The notes: a model not told the origin generated them from the letters alone. Positions 51,860 through 61,763 are shown, counted from the stretch's first letter. The stretch: 64,000 nt of DNA from Candidatus Hydrogenedentota bacterium (GCA_016182605.1 JACPGE010000074.1:65694-129693); one strand, 5' to 3'. Made by a program: numbers and translations.

Positions 51860-54800
51860 TCACCCGATGTAGATGAATTCCTTCTTCATGAACAAGACGT
51901 GACAGAGGTCGGTCCACAGTTGCTCGTCGGTCCATTCCTTGGACATGCGAAGCCCGTATTCGCGCCGTTGATCGGCAAGAAAAGTCTGGAGTTGTCCGGC
52001 TTCTTCCGGGCGGGGATCGCGGGCGTAGGCCTGGCGGAAGAGGCGCGCGAGACGCTCTTCGATGGTGGCCGCATCGGACGCGATGATGGCGCGGCTCCAG
52101 GCCCGCGCGGTTTCCTCGACAAAGGGATCGTTCATCATGATCAGCGCCTGGGCGGGAATGTTGGTTTCGTTGCGCTTGCCCTGGGTCGTGTCCGGCAGGG
52201 GCAGGTCGAAGGCGAGTTGCATGGAGGAGAGGTAGTTGCGGCGCACTTCGAGATAAACCGTTCTGCGGCGGTTGCCATCCATGGGCCCGGATACGGGGGG
52301 ACGCCTGTTGTCGCCCATGAAGGGAGAGAGGTAGGTGGGCACGGAATCGCCATACATGGCGGAGTCCAGTGTGCCGGCAACGGCGAGCAGGGCATCGCGG
52401 ATGGCCTCGCCTTCGAGGCGGCGCAAGGGCATGCGGTGGAGCCAGGTATTGGCGGGGTCGCGCATCTCCGCGGCGGCGTCCGCGGGGGCGCTGTCCATGC
52501 GGTAGGTCTGGGTGAGTACGAGGCGCCGGATCATCTGCTTGATGGACCAGCCGCTATCGATCATGTCCTGGGCGAGATAGTCGAGAAGTTCGGGATGGGT
52601 GGGCGGCACGCCGAGCACGCCGAAATTGTCCGGCGTGGGGACGATGCCTTTGCCGAAGAGGTGGCGCCAGATACGGTTTACGATGACGCGCGACGTGAGC
52701 GGGTTTTGGGGATCGGTGATCTGTGCCGCCAGGGAGAGGCGGCCGCTGCCGGAAGGGATCTTGTCTGGATCGGGGCCGGCAATGGCATGAAGAAAACGGC
52801 GGGACGCGATGGGACCGGGGGTTTTGTGGTTGCCTCGCAGGAAGATGGCGTTGTCGGTGGGGGTGCCGTCGGTCATTGCGAGTACCCGAACTGGATCGGG
52901 CGTTGCGGCAGCCAGCGCGGTACAGTCCGCATCGATGAGTGAGAGTTTCGCTGCGTCCAAGGGCAGGGCAATAAGATCCCGTTCGATGAGGAACTGGAGC
53001 CATTCGGCGTGCGCCCCGGGTGCGCCAAAGTTCTCCAGGGCCGCAGCGGTGAGACGGGCATAGTTGTCGATAATGCCGTCGATGCCCGGTGCTTCCGCTT
53101 CCATGGCGAAGAGCGCATCGGCGATGTTGGTGCGGGCGGGCGGCGGCCCATTGGCAAAGCTGATCTCATCCACCGCGACCCAGCCATTGCTGTCGTCGAT
53201 GATCTCGAAATAGGCCTCGCGCCCCTTGAACTTGGCGATGCCCTTGTCGAGCGTGTGCCATACGAGGGCCCCGCCGGTGTTGACGTCGATCAGGGTTTCA
53301 TCGAAGAGGAGGGGATTGAATTCCCGAAGCTGGTATTCGCCGACGACGAGCCGGATGCGTCCCCCCTCCCCCGCCATGCGGATATGAATGCGATCCTTGT
53401 CGATGGTGAAGGATTTGGATCGCAGGGTGCCTTGAAGCCGCAATGCAATGCGCCCGCTGTGGGCGGCCTGGGCAATCACATGGCCGGCGGGATGGCCATT
53501 GCGTGGAAACCAGTCCCCGGGCTCTGCGGGCCCATCGCCGAACGCTGCGCCGTCGGCGATCCAATCGCCCCAGTCTTCGGCGCTAAAATCTTCAAACACC
53601 ACGGGCGCATCCGCACTTTCGTCCGCGGCGGGGTCCGGTACGGCTTCGACGGAGGCAAAGGCGCGCCCGATGGCAGCGAGGGGATGATCCGCGCCGGCCG
53701 AAGCGGCTTCGCGAAGTGCGTCCACCCAAGTTTGCAGACGCCCTGGAATCACATCGAAGGCGCGTGCTGTGGCTTCCAGTTTTGCGGAGGCGGGCGCCGG
53801 TGGCGCGGCAGGATCTTCCGGTGCGGTTGTGACCGCCGCCTCGGCAAAAATGAGATCGCGGGCCGCGCGCAAATAGCGATCCGTTTCCGCCGCGCCAGTG
53901 GCCTTCATTTGGGACATCGCGGAACGCAGTTCCCGATCGCCTTCGGCGCGCCTCTCCTGAATTTCCGCGGCGGTCTTTTCGATAGTCCCCTGCGGATCGA
54001 GATAGGCAAAGCGCTGGCGCGAACTGCGCAGATAGCCCGCGAGCGCGTAGTAGTCTTCGGTGGAGATGGCATCGAACTTGTGTTCGTGGCAGCGCGCGCA
54101 GGATACGGTCATGGCCTGGAAGGACTTGGTGAAGACATCGATCTGATTGTCGATACGATCGGCGTGGTCTTTGGCGACGTCCACGGGCGCGTGCGTGGAC
54201 TGGTGAAAAAACCAGAACCCTGTGGCCAGGATGGATTCGTTCATTCCTTGAGCATCGCGGCGGGGCGTGTCCAGCAGGTCGCCTGCGATATGTTCCCGGA
54301 TCATCTGGTCATAGGGCACGTCGTCGTTGAGCGCGCGGATTACATAGTCGCGGTATTTCCACGCGAAACGGATGGGATAGTCCTGCTCGTGGCCGTAGGT
54401 CTCGGCGAAGCGCACCAAGTCAAGCCAGTGTCTCCCCCAGCGTTCCCCGTAGGCAGGCGAAGCGAGCAGGCGATCGACCACCTTCTCGTAGGCGTCGGGG
54501 CTTTCGTCCGCCAGAAAGGCTTCCAGATCCCCGGGCCCGGGAGGCAGGCCGGTGATATCGAAATAGAGCCGCCTTAGCAGCGTGTTCTTCGCGGCGGGCG
54601 CGGCGGGCTGAAGGCCTTCTGCTTCGAGTTTGGCGAGGATAAATTCGTCGGCCTCGTCGCGCGGCCAAGCGGCGCCGGCCACCGGCGGCGGTGCCTGCGG
54701 CTGCACGGGTTGCCAGGCCCAGTGTTCTGCGCGGCGTTTCTCGAGGTCAAAGGCGGGTTCCGGGGCGTCCACTTGTGGCAGCGGCTCTTCAGGCCAGGGC

Positions 54801-55159
54801 GCGCCGAGCACGATCCACTGCTCCAGTATCTGAACCAGGGACTCGGGAAGCGGACCGCTGGGGGGCATCTGGAAATCGACATTCTGATAGCGCACGGCCT
54901 CCATCATGCGGCTGGCCCCAGGGTCGCCGGAGACCAGGGCCGGCGCAACCTCGCCGCCCTGGAGCATGAACTGGATGTGATCCAGGCGGAGGGAAGATTT
55001 TTGTTTTTCCGGCCCGTGGCAGCCATAGCAGTGCTCGGCGAGAACAGGCCGGACCTCGCGCTCGAAGAATTCGAGGGGGGCGGGATCCTCCTGCGCGAAG
55101 GCGGCGGAGGCGCAACCCACGCCCAGGCCGAGCGCAAATTTGAAAGTGGCACTGCCCAT
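51860..55159 (-). CDS. Exported cytochrome c/DUF1549/DUF1553 protein with inserted lectin-like region
   Basis: 1099 residues from the ATG at 55159, with a signal peptide (FALGLGVGCASAAFA). Order: planctomycete cytochrome domain with haem motif C44-Y-G-C47-H48 (~25-110), DUF1549 (~160-400) including a second CxxCH, SCARCHEHKFD, near residue 350, then a long insertion (~490-740) with a beta-sandwich-like part (FVRIHIRMAGE-type, GGALVWHTLDKG), and DUF1553 (from ~830; LAAQITDPQNPLTSRVIVNRIWRHLFG). This family is the usual partner of DUF1501, 32 bases downstream. It is thought to take part in extracytoplasmic redox or polysaccharide handling. Its promoter has a perfect palindrome in the spacer. 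Confidence 0.87.
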   Translation of the reverse strand: MGSATFKFALGLGVGCASAAFAQEDPAPLEFFEREVRPVLAEHCYGCHGPEKQKSSLRLDHIQFMLQGGEVAPALVSGDPGASRMMEAVRYQNVDFQMPPSGPLPESLVQILEQWIVLGAPWPEEPLPQVDAPEPAFDLEKRRAEHWAWQPVQPQAPPPVAGAAWPRDEADEFILAKLEAEGLQPAAPAAKNTLLRRLYFDITGLPPGPGDLEAFLADESPDAYEKVVDRLLASPAYGERWGRHWLDLVRFAETYGHEQDYPIRFAWKYRDYVIRALNDDVPYDQMIREHIAGDLLDTPRRDAQGMNESILATGFWFFHQSTHAPVDVAKDHADRIDNQIDVFTKSFQAMTVSCARCHEHKFDAISTEDYYALAGYLRSSRQRFAYLDPQGTIEKTAAEIQERRAEGDRELRSAMSQMKATGAAETDRYLRAARDLIFAEAAVTTAPEDPAAPPAPASAKLEATARAFDVIPGRLQTWVDALREAASAGADHPLAAIGRAFASVEAVPDPAADESADAPVVFEDFSAEDWGDWIADGAAFGDGPAEPGDWFPRNGHPAGHVIAQAAHSGRIALRLQGTLRSKSFTIDKDRIHIRMAGEGGRIRLVVGEYQLREFNPLLFDETLIDVNTGGALVWHTLDKGIAKFKGREAYFEIIDDSNGWVAVDEISFANGPPPARTNIADALFAMEAEAPGIDGIIDNYARLTAAALENFGAPGAHAEWLQFLIERDLIALPLDAAKLSLIDADCTALAAATPDPVRVLAMTDGTPTDNAIFLRGNHKTPGPIASRRFLHAIAGPDPDKIPSGSGRLSLAAQITDPQNPLTSRVIVNRIWRHLFGKGIVPTPDNFGVLGVPPTHPELLDYLAQDMIDSGWSIKQMIRRLVLTQTYRMDSAPADAAAEMRDPANTWLHRMPLRRLEGEAIRDALLAVAGTLDSAMYGDSVPTYLSPFMGDNRRPPVSGPMDGNRRRTVYLEVRRNYLSSMQLAFDLPLPDTTQGKRNETNIPAQALIMMNDPFVEETARAWSRAIIASDAATIEERLARLFRQAYARDPRPEEAGQLQTFLADQRREYGLRMSKEWTDEQLWTDLCHVLFMKKEFIYIG

Positions 55160-55199
55160 AAACCGGTCTCTCTGGAGTTCGACATTCTGCCCAATCACC

Positions 55200-55228
55200 A
55201 AGATACAGAATTCCGCGGAATTTTCCAA
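55200..55228 (-). promoter_or_regulatory. Promoter with a 14-base palindrome as spacer (DUF1549/1553-DUF1501 operon)
   Basis: TTGGAA and TATCTT are 17 bases apart on the minus strand; 55209-55222 between them is AATTCCGCGGAATT, a perfect palindrome. Predicted leader ~34 bases. A dimeric regulator bound here would block or reshape the promoter. Confidence 0.55.
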
Positions 55229-55369
55229 ATTTGGGCGGGGGGCATGCTTGGGTTGGATGCTCCAGCCGGGAGACACAGCCGGGCAGATTGAAGTTGCGCG
55301 GAAACTTGGGTAAGGTAGTTCCTTTACGGCTGGCACTGAAATTGCGGAAAAATCAAAAGGAATCGGGTT

Positions 55370-56482
55370 ATGACTAGACATTACGGCATGGGCTTGGTCT
55401 GGGGTCTTGCCCTGGCCCTGTTGGCGGCTACGGGAAGCGCCGCGCTGAAGGTTGAAAAACGGCCATTCGGAGAGACGGCATCCGGGCAGGCGGCAACGCT
55501 CTACACCCTAACCAACACCCACGGAATGACGGCGGCCGTAACGGACTTTGGCGCGACGCTGGTCTCGCTAAAGGTTCCGGACCGGGATGGCAAGTTCGCC
55601 GATGTGACGCTGGGCTATGACGATGCGGCAGCCTACGACGCGGGGACCTCGTATTTCGGATGTATTGCGGGGCGCTACGGGAACCGGATAGCCAAGGGCA
55701 AGTTCACGCTGGACGGCAAGGAATACAGCCTGGCAACGAACAATGCGCCGAACCATTTGCATGGCGGGGACGAAGGGTTTGGTCAGAAGCTGTGGCGCGG
55801 TAAAACGGTAACGTCGAGCGGCAGTGTGGGCGTGGCATTCACCTACACGAGTGTGGATGGCGAAGAGGGCTATCCCGGAACGCTGACGTGTACGATGACC
55901 TACACGCTGACCGACGCGAACGAATTGAAGTTCAGCTATGAGGCGGCCACGGACAAGCCGACGGTGCTGAACCTGACGCAGCATTCGTATTGGAATTTGC
56001 ACGGGCATGGCGAGGGCGCCATCCTCGATCATGAGCTGACGTTGAATTGCAGCCACTATACCCCCGTGGACGGCACGGCGATCACGACGGGCGAGATCGC
56101 GCCGGTGGAGGGCACGGACATGGATTTCCGGAAACCGGTGGCGATTGGGGCGCGGATCGAGAAGATTCAGGGCGGCGGTTACGATCACAATTACGTGATT
56201 GATTCGACCGGCGGGCTTACACTGGCGGCGACCGTGTACGAGCCGAAGTCGGGCCGGGTGATGGAGGTGCACACCACGGAGCCGGGGGTGCAGTTCTACG
56301 CGGGGATATTCCTCAACGGCGTCAAATGCAAAGAAGGGAAAAGCTACATAAAAAACGGCGGCTTGTGCCTGGAGACACAGAAGTTCCCCGATTCGCCGAA
56401 CAAGCCCAATTTCCCATCGTGCGTGTTGCGCCCCGGCGAGACCTATACGCACGAGACCGTGCACAAGTTCTACACGAAGTAG
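55370..56482 (+). CDS. galM: Exported aldose 1-epimerase (mutarotase)
   Basis: 370 residues with a signal peptide to ~residue 24, so it works outside the cytoplasm, unlike E. coli GalM. Motifs: GRYGNR105IAKG, NHLH131GGDEGFGQK, LTQH205SYWNLHG (catalytic His) and the catalytic Glu in GGLCLETQKFPDSPN near residue 336. It interconverts alpha and beta anomers of free sugars released by the exported hydrolases. AAAGGA lies ~9 bases before the ATG. Divergent from the cytochrome gene. Confidence 0.92.
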   Translation: MTRHYGMGLVWGLALALLAATGSAALKVEKRPFGETASGQAATLYTLTNTHGMTAAVTDFGATLVSLKVPDRDGKFADVTLGYDDAAAYDAGTSYFGCIAGRYGNRIAKGKFTLDGKEYSLATNNAPNHLHGGDEGFGQKLWRGKTVTSSGSVGVAFTYTSVDGEEGYPGTLTCTMTYTLTDANELKFSYEAATDKPTVLNLTQHSYWNLHGHGEGAILDHELTLNCSHYTPVDGTAITTGEIAPVEGTDMDFRKPVAIGARIEKIQGGGYDHNYVIDSTGGLTLAATVYEPKSGRVMEVHTTEPGVQFYAGIFLNGVKCKEGKSYIKNGGLCLETQKFPDSPNKPNFPSCVLRPGETYTHETVHKFYTK

Positions 56483-57716
56483 GCGGCGGCATCGCGCGCG
56501 TCTTGCGGCTCCTCCCTTGCGGGCAGGGGCCGTTTTTCGTTGGGGAGCCGGTGCGGGACGGTGCTGCGGCGTTGGGGAGATGCACGCCCGGCGGGGACAG
56601 CCCCCTGGGCCTCCCTTTTTTGTCTTTTTCCGTGTGCTCCGTGCTACGCGAAGCGCCCGAACAGCCCCCTTGCACGCCCGGTGTCTCGCATCGACAATTT
56701 CCTCAACCGTCAAATCCACTTTCCCCCAAGGCCGCTTCTGTTCGCAACACACCGTATGCGTTGACGCGCCAATCACGACGCTCGTCGAGCGACGTGCTAA
56801 TCTGGAAACGTCGATGCTTATGTCAACGAACCAAGGGGGCTGTCCCCGCTGGCCCCACAGACTTCCCGCCCGCGGTACCATCCCACACCGGCGAGGGGCT
56901 GTCCCCGGGCTTTTCGCTCCCCCTTCCCATCCGTGTCCATCGGTGTCCATCCGTGGTTGATTTTTCCCCCGGCCCCTTTCGCACGGTCCATCCCCATTCC
57001 GATCCAAAGGACGTACACGTTCCGGGGACGGCCCCGCGCCGGTAGCGGGACGGTGCTGCGGCGTTGGGGAGATGCACGCCCGGCGGGGACAGCCCCCTGG
57101 GCCTCCCTTTTTTTGTCTTTTTCCGTGTGCTCCGTGCTACGCGAAGCGCCCAAAGTAGCCCTTCGCTCGATGAGCGTAGGGATTGCCCGTCAAAACGCCC
57201 GAACAGCCCCCTTGCACGCCCGGTGTCTCGCATCGACAATTTCCTCAACCGTCAAATCCACTTTCCCCCAAGGCCGCTTCTGTTCGCAACACACCGTATG
57301 CGTTGACGCGCCAATCACGACGCTCGTCGAGCGACGTGCTACTTCGGAAACGTCGATGCTTATTTCAATGTACAAGGGGGCTGTCCCCGCCGGCCCCACT
57401 GACTTCCCGCCCGCAGCACCATCCCACACCGGCGAGGGGCTGCCCCCGGACTTTGCGCTCCCCCTCCCATCCGTGTCCATCGGTGTCCATCCGTGGTTGA
57501 TTTTTCCCCCGGCCCCTCGTTTCGCACGGTCCATCCCCGTCCATCGAGTCCATATCGTCCATCCCCCCGCACCTCTCGTTTGGACTGCGGTTCCAGGGGC
57601 CGAGTGCAACAAAAGGGCATAGTATTGGGCTTGGCGGCTTGGCGTGAATTCCCTCCCGGGGATCGCCGAGTTGCACCCGGCTTTGCTTTGCTTGCGGCCA
57701 TACCGCGCCAGGTGGA
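56483..57716. repeat. Non-coding region with an imperfect tandem duplication and inverted-repeat modules
   Basis: No gene supported. Copy A is 56553-56995, copy B 57045-57538, offset 492 bases. Copy B carries a 49-base segment (about 57152-57200) absent from A; it contains the REP-like repeat of 31897. Each copy has a 14-base inverted pair GGGGACAGCCCCCT / AGGGGGCTGTCCCC: 56593-56606 with 56834-56847, and 57085-57098 with 57375-57388. Open frames here code repetitive, proline/arginine-rich chains on both strands and differ between copies by frameshift, so they are not genes. Confidence 0.85.
57152..57187 (+). repeat. REP-like repeat with CGCTC-GAT-GAGCG hairpin, copy 2
   Basis: Matches 31897-31934 closely (AAAGTAGCCCTTCGCTCGAT start). 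Lies in the segment present only in tandem copy B, which suggests it inserted after the duplication, or was lost from copy A. Confidence 0.65.
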
Positions 57717-58973
57717 TCACTCCCCGTTTGCGCGGGCGGGACCGGAGGCGCTGTGCCGCGTCATGACATACGCAAACGCGAGGCACGCGGGCGCATAGGC
57801 GAGGATGCGCCCGGCATCGGAGAGACGCTCCGTTTCGAGATCCATCAAGAGCGTGCGGATGAGCGCGTTAAATACAACTCCCATCAAAGCGAGCGCGGCA
57901 ATGATCTGTTCGCTGCGGGAAGAAACCGCTTCGCCGGCGCGGCTCTCCCAGGCGGCCCAAACAGCCATGAAGGCGGCCACGGCGGGCAAGGTCCAGAAGC
58001 GGGAAGTGTCCCACGCGATGAGATGGAAGGACAAAGGCAGGAGGCTCAGCACGAGCCCGAAGAGCAGCAAGGGCCAGAAGTAGGCGCGGCCACGAAGCCC
58101 CTGGGCCAGAGCGGCCCACAGGAAGAGCAGCGTGACACCATTCTGGACGCTGTTTTCCAGGGAGAAAAGGCGCTCCCAAATATGGGGGCTCTGTGTTTTC
58201 AGGTAGAAGAAAAATGAGGTGGTGAAAGCCTTGGAGACGGTATTGTGACGGCTCCATTGTACGAACGGGTATTCGAGAATGTGGGCGCGCAGCGTGGGCC
58301 GGAGCGCAGCGTTGTCGACATAGTAATGCTGGTAGATGAAAATCGCCAGGAAGACCGCGATAGGGGCAGCCGCGACCAGAGTATAGCGGGCCAGGGTGCG
58401 CCAGGCGGCTGGTGGCGCTGGCACACCGCGCAGGGGCGGCGCAATGCGCAAGACTACGGCGAAGAGAACGCAGGGCAGTCCGATCACGAGGATGTTCTCA
58501 TGGACCAATACGCCGGCAGCCAGGAGCAATGCGGCAAGTTCCGGCTGGGCGCGAAGCACGCACCAACATGCGAACAGGGCAATGAGAATGACGATGTGAT
58601 CGTAGTAGCCGATGAGGTGGGCGCTCATGACAATATACGGCGAAGTCAGAAAAACGGCCACCGTGAACACCATCGCAGGGCGCCACTGCGCGCGCGAGCA
58701 CAGGCGGAAGCCCGCCCACACGAGGGCCAGGGCAAGCGCGGCCAGGAAGAAAACGCTGACGGACAAGATAGCGGTCTGCAGCCGGGCTTCGGGAACGGCG
58801 AGATTGAGGAGGGTCCCCGCGAGTCCGCGCTTGATGAACCCAAACTCATAGGTGATGAGCCAGTGCGCTTCTGCCCAGTCGTTGGGCCAGCGCAGGGCGC
58901 GATACAGGGTGACGCCGCAGGCCCACACCAAGCCAAACAATGCCACCCAAGGTACGAGCCGCCCTTTGCTCAT
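57717..58973 (-). CDS. Multi-pass membrane protein of unknown function
   Basis: 418 residues from the ATG at 58973; a longer frame to 59063 runs into the repeat at 58994. About ten hydrophobic segments. The conserved-looking stretch WLITYEFGFIKRGLAGTLL followed by hydrophilic loops, and HLIGYYDHIVILIAL and LLLAAGVLVHENILVIGLP, recall polyprenyl-linked glycosyltransferase-like (GT-C/EpsG-type) membrane proteins of unassigned function. I do not recognise the family. Its 3' side borders the tandem duplication. Confidence 0.65.
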   Translation of the reverse strand: MSKGRLVPWVALFGLVWACGVTLYRALRWPNDWAEAHWLITYEFGFIKRGLAGTLLNLAVPEARLQTAILSVSVFFLAALALALVWAGFRLCSRAQWRPAMVFTVAVFLTSPYIVMSAHLIGYYDHIVILIALFACWCVLRAQPELAALLLAAGVLVHENILVIGLPCVLFAVVLRIAPPLRGVPAPPAAWRTLARYTLVAAAPIAVFLAIFIYQHYYVDNAALRPTLRAHILEYPFVQWSRHNTVSKAFTTSFFFYLKTQSPHIWERLFSLENSVQNGVTLLFLWAALAQGLRGRAYFWPLLLFGLVLSLLPLSFHLIAWDTSRFWTLPAVAAFMAVWAAWESRAGEAVSSRSEQIIAALALMGVVFNALIRTLLMDLETERLSDAGRILAYAPACLAFAYVMTRHSASGPARANGE

Positions 58974-58993
58974 GCGCTTTTGCTCTGCCAATC

Positions 58994-59131
58994 CGGATAA
59001 ATCGCGGGCTTCGATTTTTGTCTCATAACCCCTTTTCCCGCATGTCATTGCCACAACATGCACAGTCGAATTGCCGGACAGCCCAGGATTTGGCCTGCCC
59101 AGTGAACGCCAGCGCCATCGTCACGCTGAGC
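58994..59131 (+). repeat. MITE-like inverted-repeat element, copy 1
   Basis: Ends TAAATCGCGGGCT (58998) and AGCCCAGGATTTG (59080) form imperfect inverted repeats; the internal part has GCCACAACATGCAC as in copy 2, and the 3' part (59097-59131) is the dispersed-repeat core. Same orientation as the copy at 61440. Confidence 0.65.
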
Positions 59132-59194
59132 GCCTTTCGGGACTGCCCCCGGCGATCCCAAGCACGGTCCCTGGCAACCCAAGGGCATCCATTC

Positions 59195-61294
59195 TCACGC
59201 CCGCCGATAGTCCGTAAACCGCTTCCCTGCTTCCGCCAGTTCCTTCAGTAGCGGCGCAGGCGCCCACAAGCCGCCATGCTGCTTGTGAAACTCACACACC
59301 CGCGCATAGACCTTGTCGAGCCCAATCGTGTCCGCATAAAACATCGGGCCGCCACGGAATACCGGGAAGCCATAACCGTAAATGTAAATGACATCGATAT
59401 CCGAGGAACGCAATGCGATGCCCTCTTCGAGAATCCGGGCGCCCTCGTTCACCAGCGCATATACGCAGCGCTCTACGATCTCCTCGTTCGAAAGAGAGCG
59501 CGCTTCGATGCTGTTCTCCCGGCGCACCGCCGCAATCAGCTCTGTCACCACCGGATCGGGCTGCGGCGCGCGGTTGCCCGGCTCATAGCGGTACCAGCCC
59601 GCGCCCGTCTTCTGGCCGTAGCGGCCCAGTTCGCAAATCTTGTCGGCGATATCGCAGTAGCGCTCATCCAGAGGCCGCGTAGCCGCCTGCCGTTTCCGGA
59701 TGCGCCAGCCCACGTCCAGACCCGCCAGATCGCTCATCGCGCACGGACCCATCGCAAACCCGAAATCATACAGCGCCTGGTCTACCTGCTCCGGCGCCGC
59801 GCCTTCCTCCACCAGAAACATCGATTCGCGCACGTACGGATGCACCATGCGGTTGCCCACGAAGCCATCGCAGACCCCAACCAGCACGCCCACCTTCTTG
59901 ATCGCCTTTGAAAGCTCGAACGCCGTCGCGATCAGTTCCTTGCTCGTCTTCGCGCCGCGCACGATCTCCAGCAGCTTCATCACGTTCGCCGGACTGAAAA
60001 AGTGCAGCCCTATCACCGATTCCGGGCGCTTCGTGCACGCCGCAATCTCGTTCACGTCCAGCGTCGACGTGTTCGTCGCCAGCACGCAGCCGGGCTTGCA
60101 GATCGCGTCCAGTTTCTCGAAGACCTGCTTCTTGATCTCCATCTCTTCAAACACCGCCTCAACCACGATGTCGGCGTTGGCAAAATCCTCATAGGCCAGC
60201 GTCGGCCGTATCAGACCCATCACCTGCTCAAACTGCACCTCCGTCATCCGGCCCTTCTTCACGCCGCTCTCGTAATTCTTGCGGACGATGCCCATCCCCT
60301 TCTCCAGCAGTTCCGGCGTCGAGTCCAGCAGATACACCGGGATGCCCGCGTTCGCGAAGTTCATCGCGATGCCGCCGCCCATCGTGCCCGCGCCCACCAC
60401 CGCCGCCGTCTTGATCGGCTGCGCCTGAATCTCCTTGCCCACATCGGGAATCTTCGACGCCGCGCGCTCGCTGAAGAAAATATGCCGCTGCGCCTTCGAC
60501 TGATCGCCGGTCACCGCCTCAAAAAAGATTTCCCGCTCGCGCTTCAATCCCGCGTCCATCGGAAGCTGCGTCGCGGCCTCCACGCAGTCGATCGCGCGCT
60601 GCGGCGAGTTGAAGCCCCGCTGCTTCTGCGCAAACTCCGCCCGCAGCCCCTCAAAAAGCCCCTCCGGCACGTTCTTTACCTTCTCCTCCAGGTCGCGCAC
60701 CTTGCGCAATGGCATCTTCTCGTCCACCACCCGCTCCGCAAACGCTATCGCGCCCGCAAGCAAATCGCCCTCGGCAATCGCGTCGACCAGCCCGAGATCG
60801 TGCGCCTTCTTCGCGTTCACCGGCACGCCGCTCGCAATGATCTGCGCCGCATCCGCGGGCCCGATCAAGCGCGGCAAGCGTTGCGTGCCGCCCGCGCCCG
60901 GCACCAGGCCCAGGCTCACTTCCGGCAGCCCGCACTTTGCCGAGGGCGCCGCAACGCGGTAATGACAACCCAGCGCCGTTTCCAGACCGCCACCCAGCGC
61001 CGTCCCGTGGATCGCGGCCACCACCGCCTTCGGGCTCGCCTCAAGATGTTCAATCACGATGTCGAGAAAAGGATCCATCGGCGGACGATCGAACTCCGTA
61101 ATGTCCGCCCCCGCAATAAACGTCCGTCCCTCGCAGATCAGCACCAGCGCCTCCGCGCCCGCGTCCGCGGCCCCTTCCGCCAGGCACGCAATAATGCCCT
61201 TGCGCAGCGCCAGACTCAGCGCGTTCACCGGGGGATTGTTCAACGCGATGACGCCAATGCGGCCTTCTCTGCGATACGTTGCGATCTCGCTCAT
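59195..61294 (-). CDS. Bifunctional enoyl-CoA hydratase/3-hydroxyacyl-CoA dehydrogenase (FadB/FadJ type)
   Basis: 699 residues. The ATG at 61294 has AGGAG upstream. Residues ~1-190 are crotonase-like: [10 protein letters not shown] (oxyanion site), [18 protein letters not shown] and [21 protein letters not shown] with both catalytic Glu. From ~305 an NAD-binding domain [44 protein letters not shown] (catalytic His) and the two C-terminal dehydrogenase domains ([24 protein letters not shown]). It carries out two steps of fatty-acid beta-oxidation in the cytoplasm. It stands alone, flanked by the two inverted-repeat elements; no thiolase or acyl-CoA dehydrogenase gene is adjacent. Confidence 0.92.
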   Translation of the reverse strand: MSEIATYRREGRIGVIALNNPPVNALSLALRKGIIACLAEGAADAGAEALVLICEGRTFIAGADITEFDRPPMDPFLDIVIEHLEASPKAVVAAIHGTALGGGLETALGCHYRVAAPSAKCGLPEVSLGLVPGAGGTQRLPRLIGPADAAQIIASGVPVNAKKAHDLGLVDAIAEGDLLAGAIAFAERVVDEKMPLRKVRDLEEKVKNVPEGLFEGLRAEFAQKQRGFNSPQRAIDCVEAATQLPMDAGLKREREIFFEAVTGDQSKAQRHIFFSERAASKIPDVGKEIQAQPIKTAAVVGAGTMGGGIAMNFANAGIPVYLLDSTPELLEKGMGIVRKNYESGVKKGRMTEVQFEQVMGLIRPTLAYEDFANADIVVEAVFEEMEIKKQVFEKLDAICKPGCVLATNTSTLDVNEIAACTKRPESVIGLHFFSPANVMKLLEIVRGAKTSKELIATAFELSKAIKKVGVLVGVCDGFVGNRMVHPYVRESMFLVEEGAAPEQVDQALYDFGFAMGPCAMSDLAGLDVGWRIRKRQAATRPLDERYCDIADKICELGRYGQKTGAGWYRYEPGNRAPQPDPVVTELIAAVRRENSIEARSLSNEEIVERCVYALVNEGARILEEGIALRSSDIDVIYIYGYGFPVFRGGPMFYADTIGLDKVYARVCEFHKQHGGLWAPAPLLKELAEAGKRFTDYRRA

Positions 61295-61381
61295 GATTCC
61301 AAAGCTCCTCTTCCAAGTGCGGGGTGTTTGCCGGCACGCCCTGCCGCCACACTCCCGCCTTCCTTTGAATGTGCCATACCC

Positions 61382-61409
61382 GGAGGCCCCGGCCATAAAC
61401 GGGGCCTCC
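61382..61409 (-). terminator. Perfect hairpin upstream of the beta-oxidation gene
   Basis: GGAGGCCCCG and CGGGGCCTCC form a ten-base-pair stem with an eight-base loop. It could end transcripts from the lipoprotein gene or act in the leader of the beta-oxidation gene; no U-run follows. Confidence 0.4.
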
Positions 61410-61439
61410 CTGCTTCATTGCTTCGTGAGACCCTTGGCC

Positions 61440-61578
61440 CGGATAAATCACGGGCTCCAAGCGTCTGTTCCGTAACTCCTTCTTGCGCCAGCAATGGCCA
61501 CGGCATGCACGGCGGCATCGCCAGACGGCCCGTGATTTAGCTTGCCCGGTGAACGCCAGCGCCATCGTCGCGCTGAGC
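61440..61578 (+). repeat. MITE-like inverted-repeat element, copy 2
   Basis: Perfect 12-base inverted ends TAAATCACGGGC (61444-61455) and GCCCGTGATTTA (61528-61539), 72 bases apart, then the dispersed-repeat core (61544-61578). Aligns with 58994-59131 along its length. Confidence 0.7.
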
Positions 61579-61591
61579 ATAGTGCGCCACC

Positions 61592-61763
61592 TTCCCAGAG
61601 GAACTCCTTGCCAGAAAGCTTTGATGTCGTGAAATATACGGGATAGCTTACACGCAAGCACGGCTCCGGAACCAGTGCGCGAACCGGGCACATTTCACCA
61701 CGTTCCAAGAAGGGCTTGTTGCCGGCAGGTTTTGAAGTGGCAAAATATGCGGGTTGGCTCGTG
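61592..61763 (+). repeat. Two related units of the dispersed-repeat tail
   Basis: 61592-61650 and 61703-61763 resemble each other and 45690-45746: each has CTTGCCAGAAAG- or TTGCCGGCAGG-like sequence, TTTGA-GT-GT-AAATAT and a CGGG end. Both appear as similar nonsense peptides on the minus strand, so they are non-coding repeats. Confidence 0.55.

Noticed and set aside
56553-57538. Possible insertion sequence
   Set aside because: Inverted repeats are present but no transposase frame; better described as a repeat or MITE-like module.
56483-57716. Several overlapping open frames of 60-230 codons
   Set aside because: They exist on both strands, repeat with the tandem duplication, change frame between copies and have Pro/Arg-rich composition without motifs.
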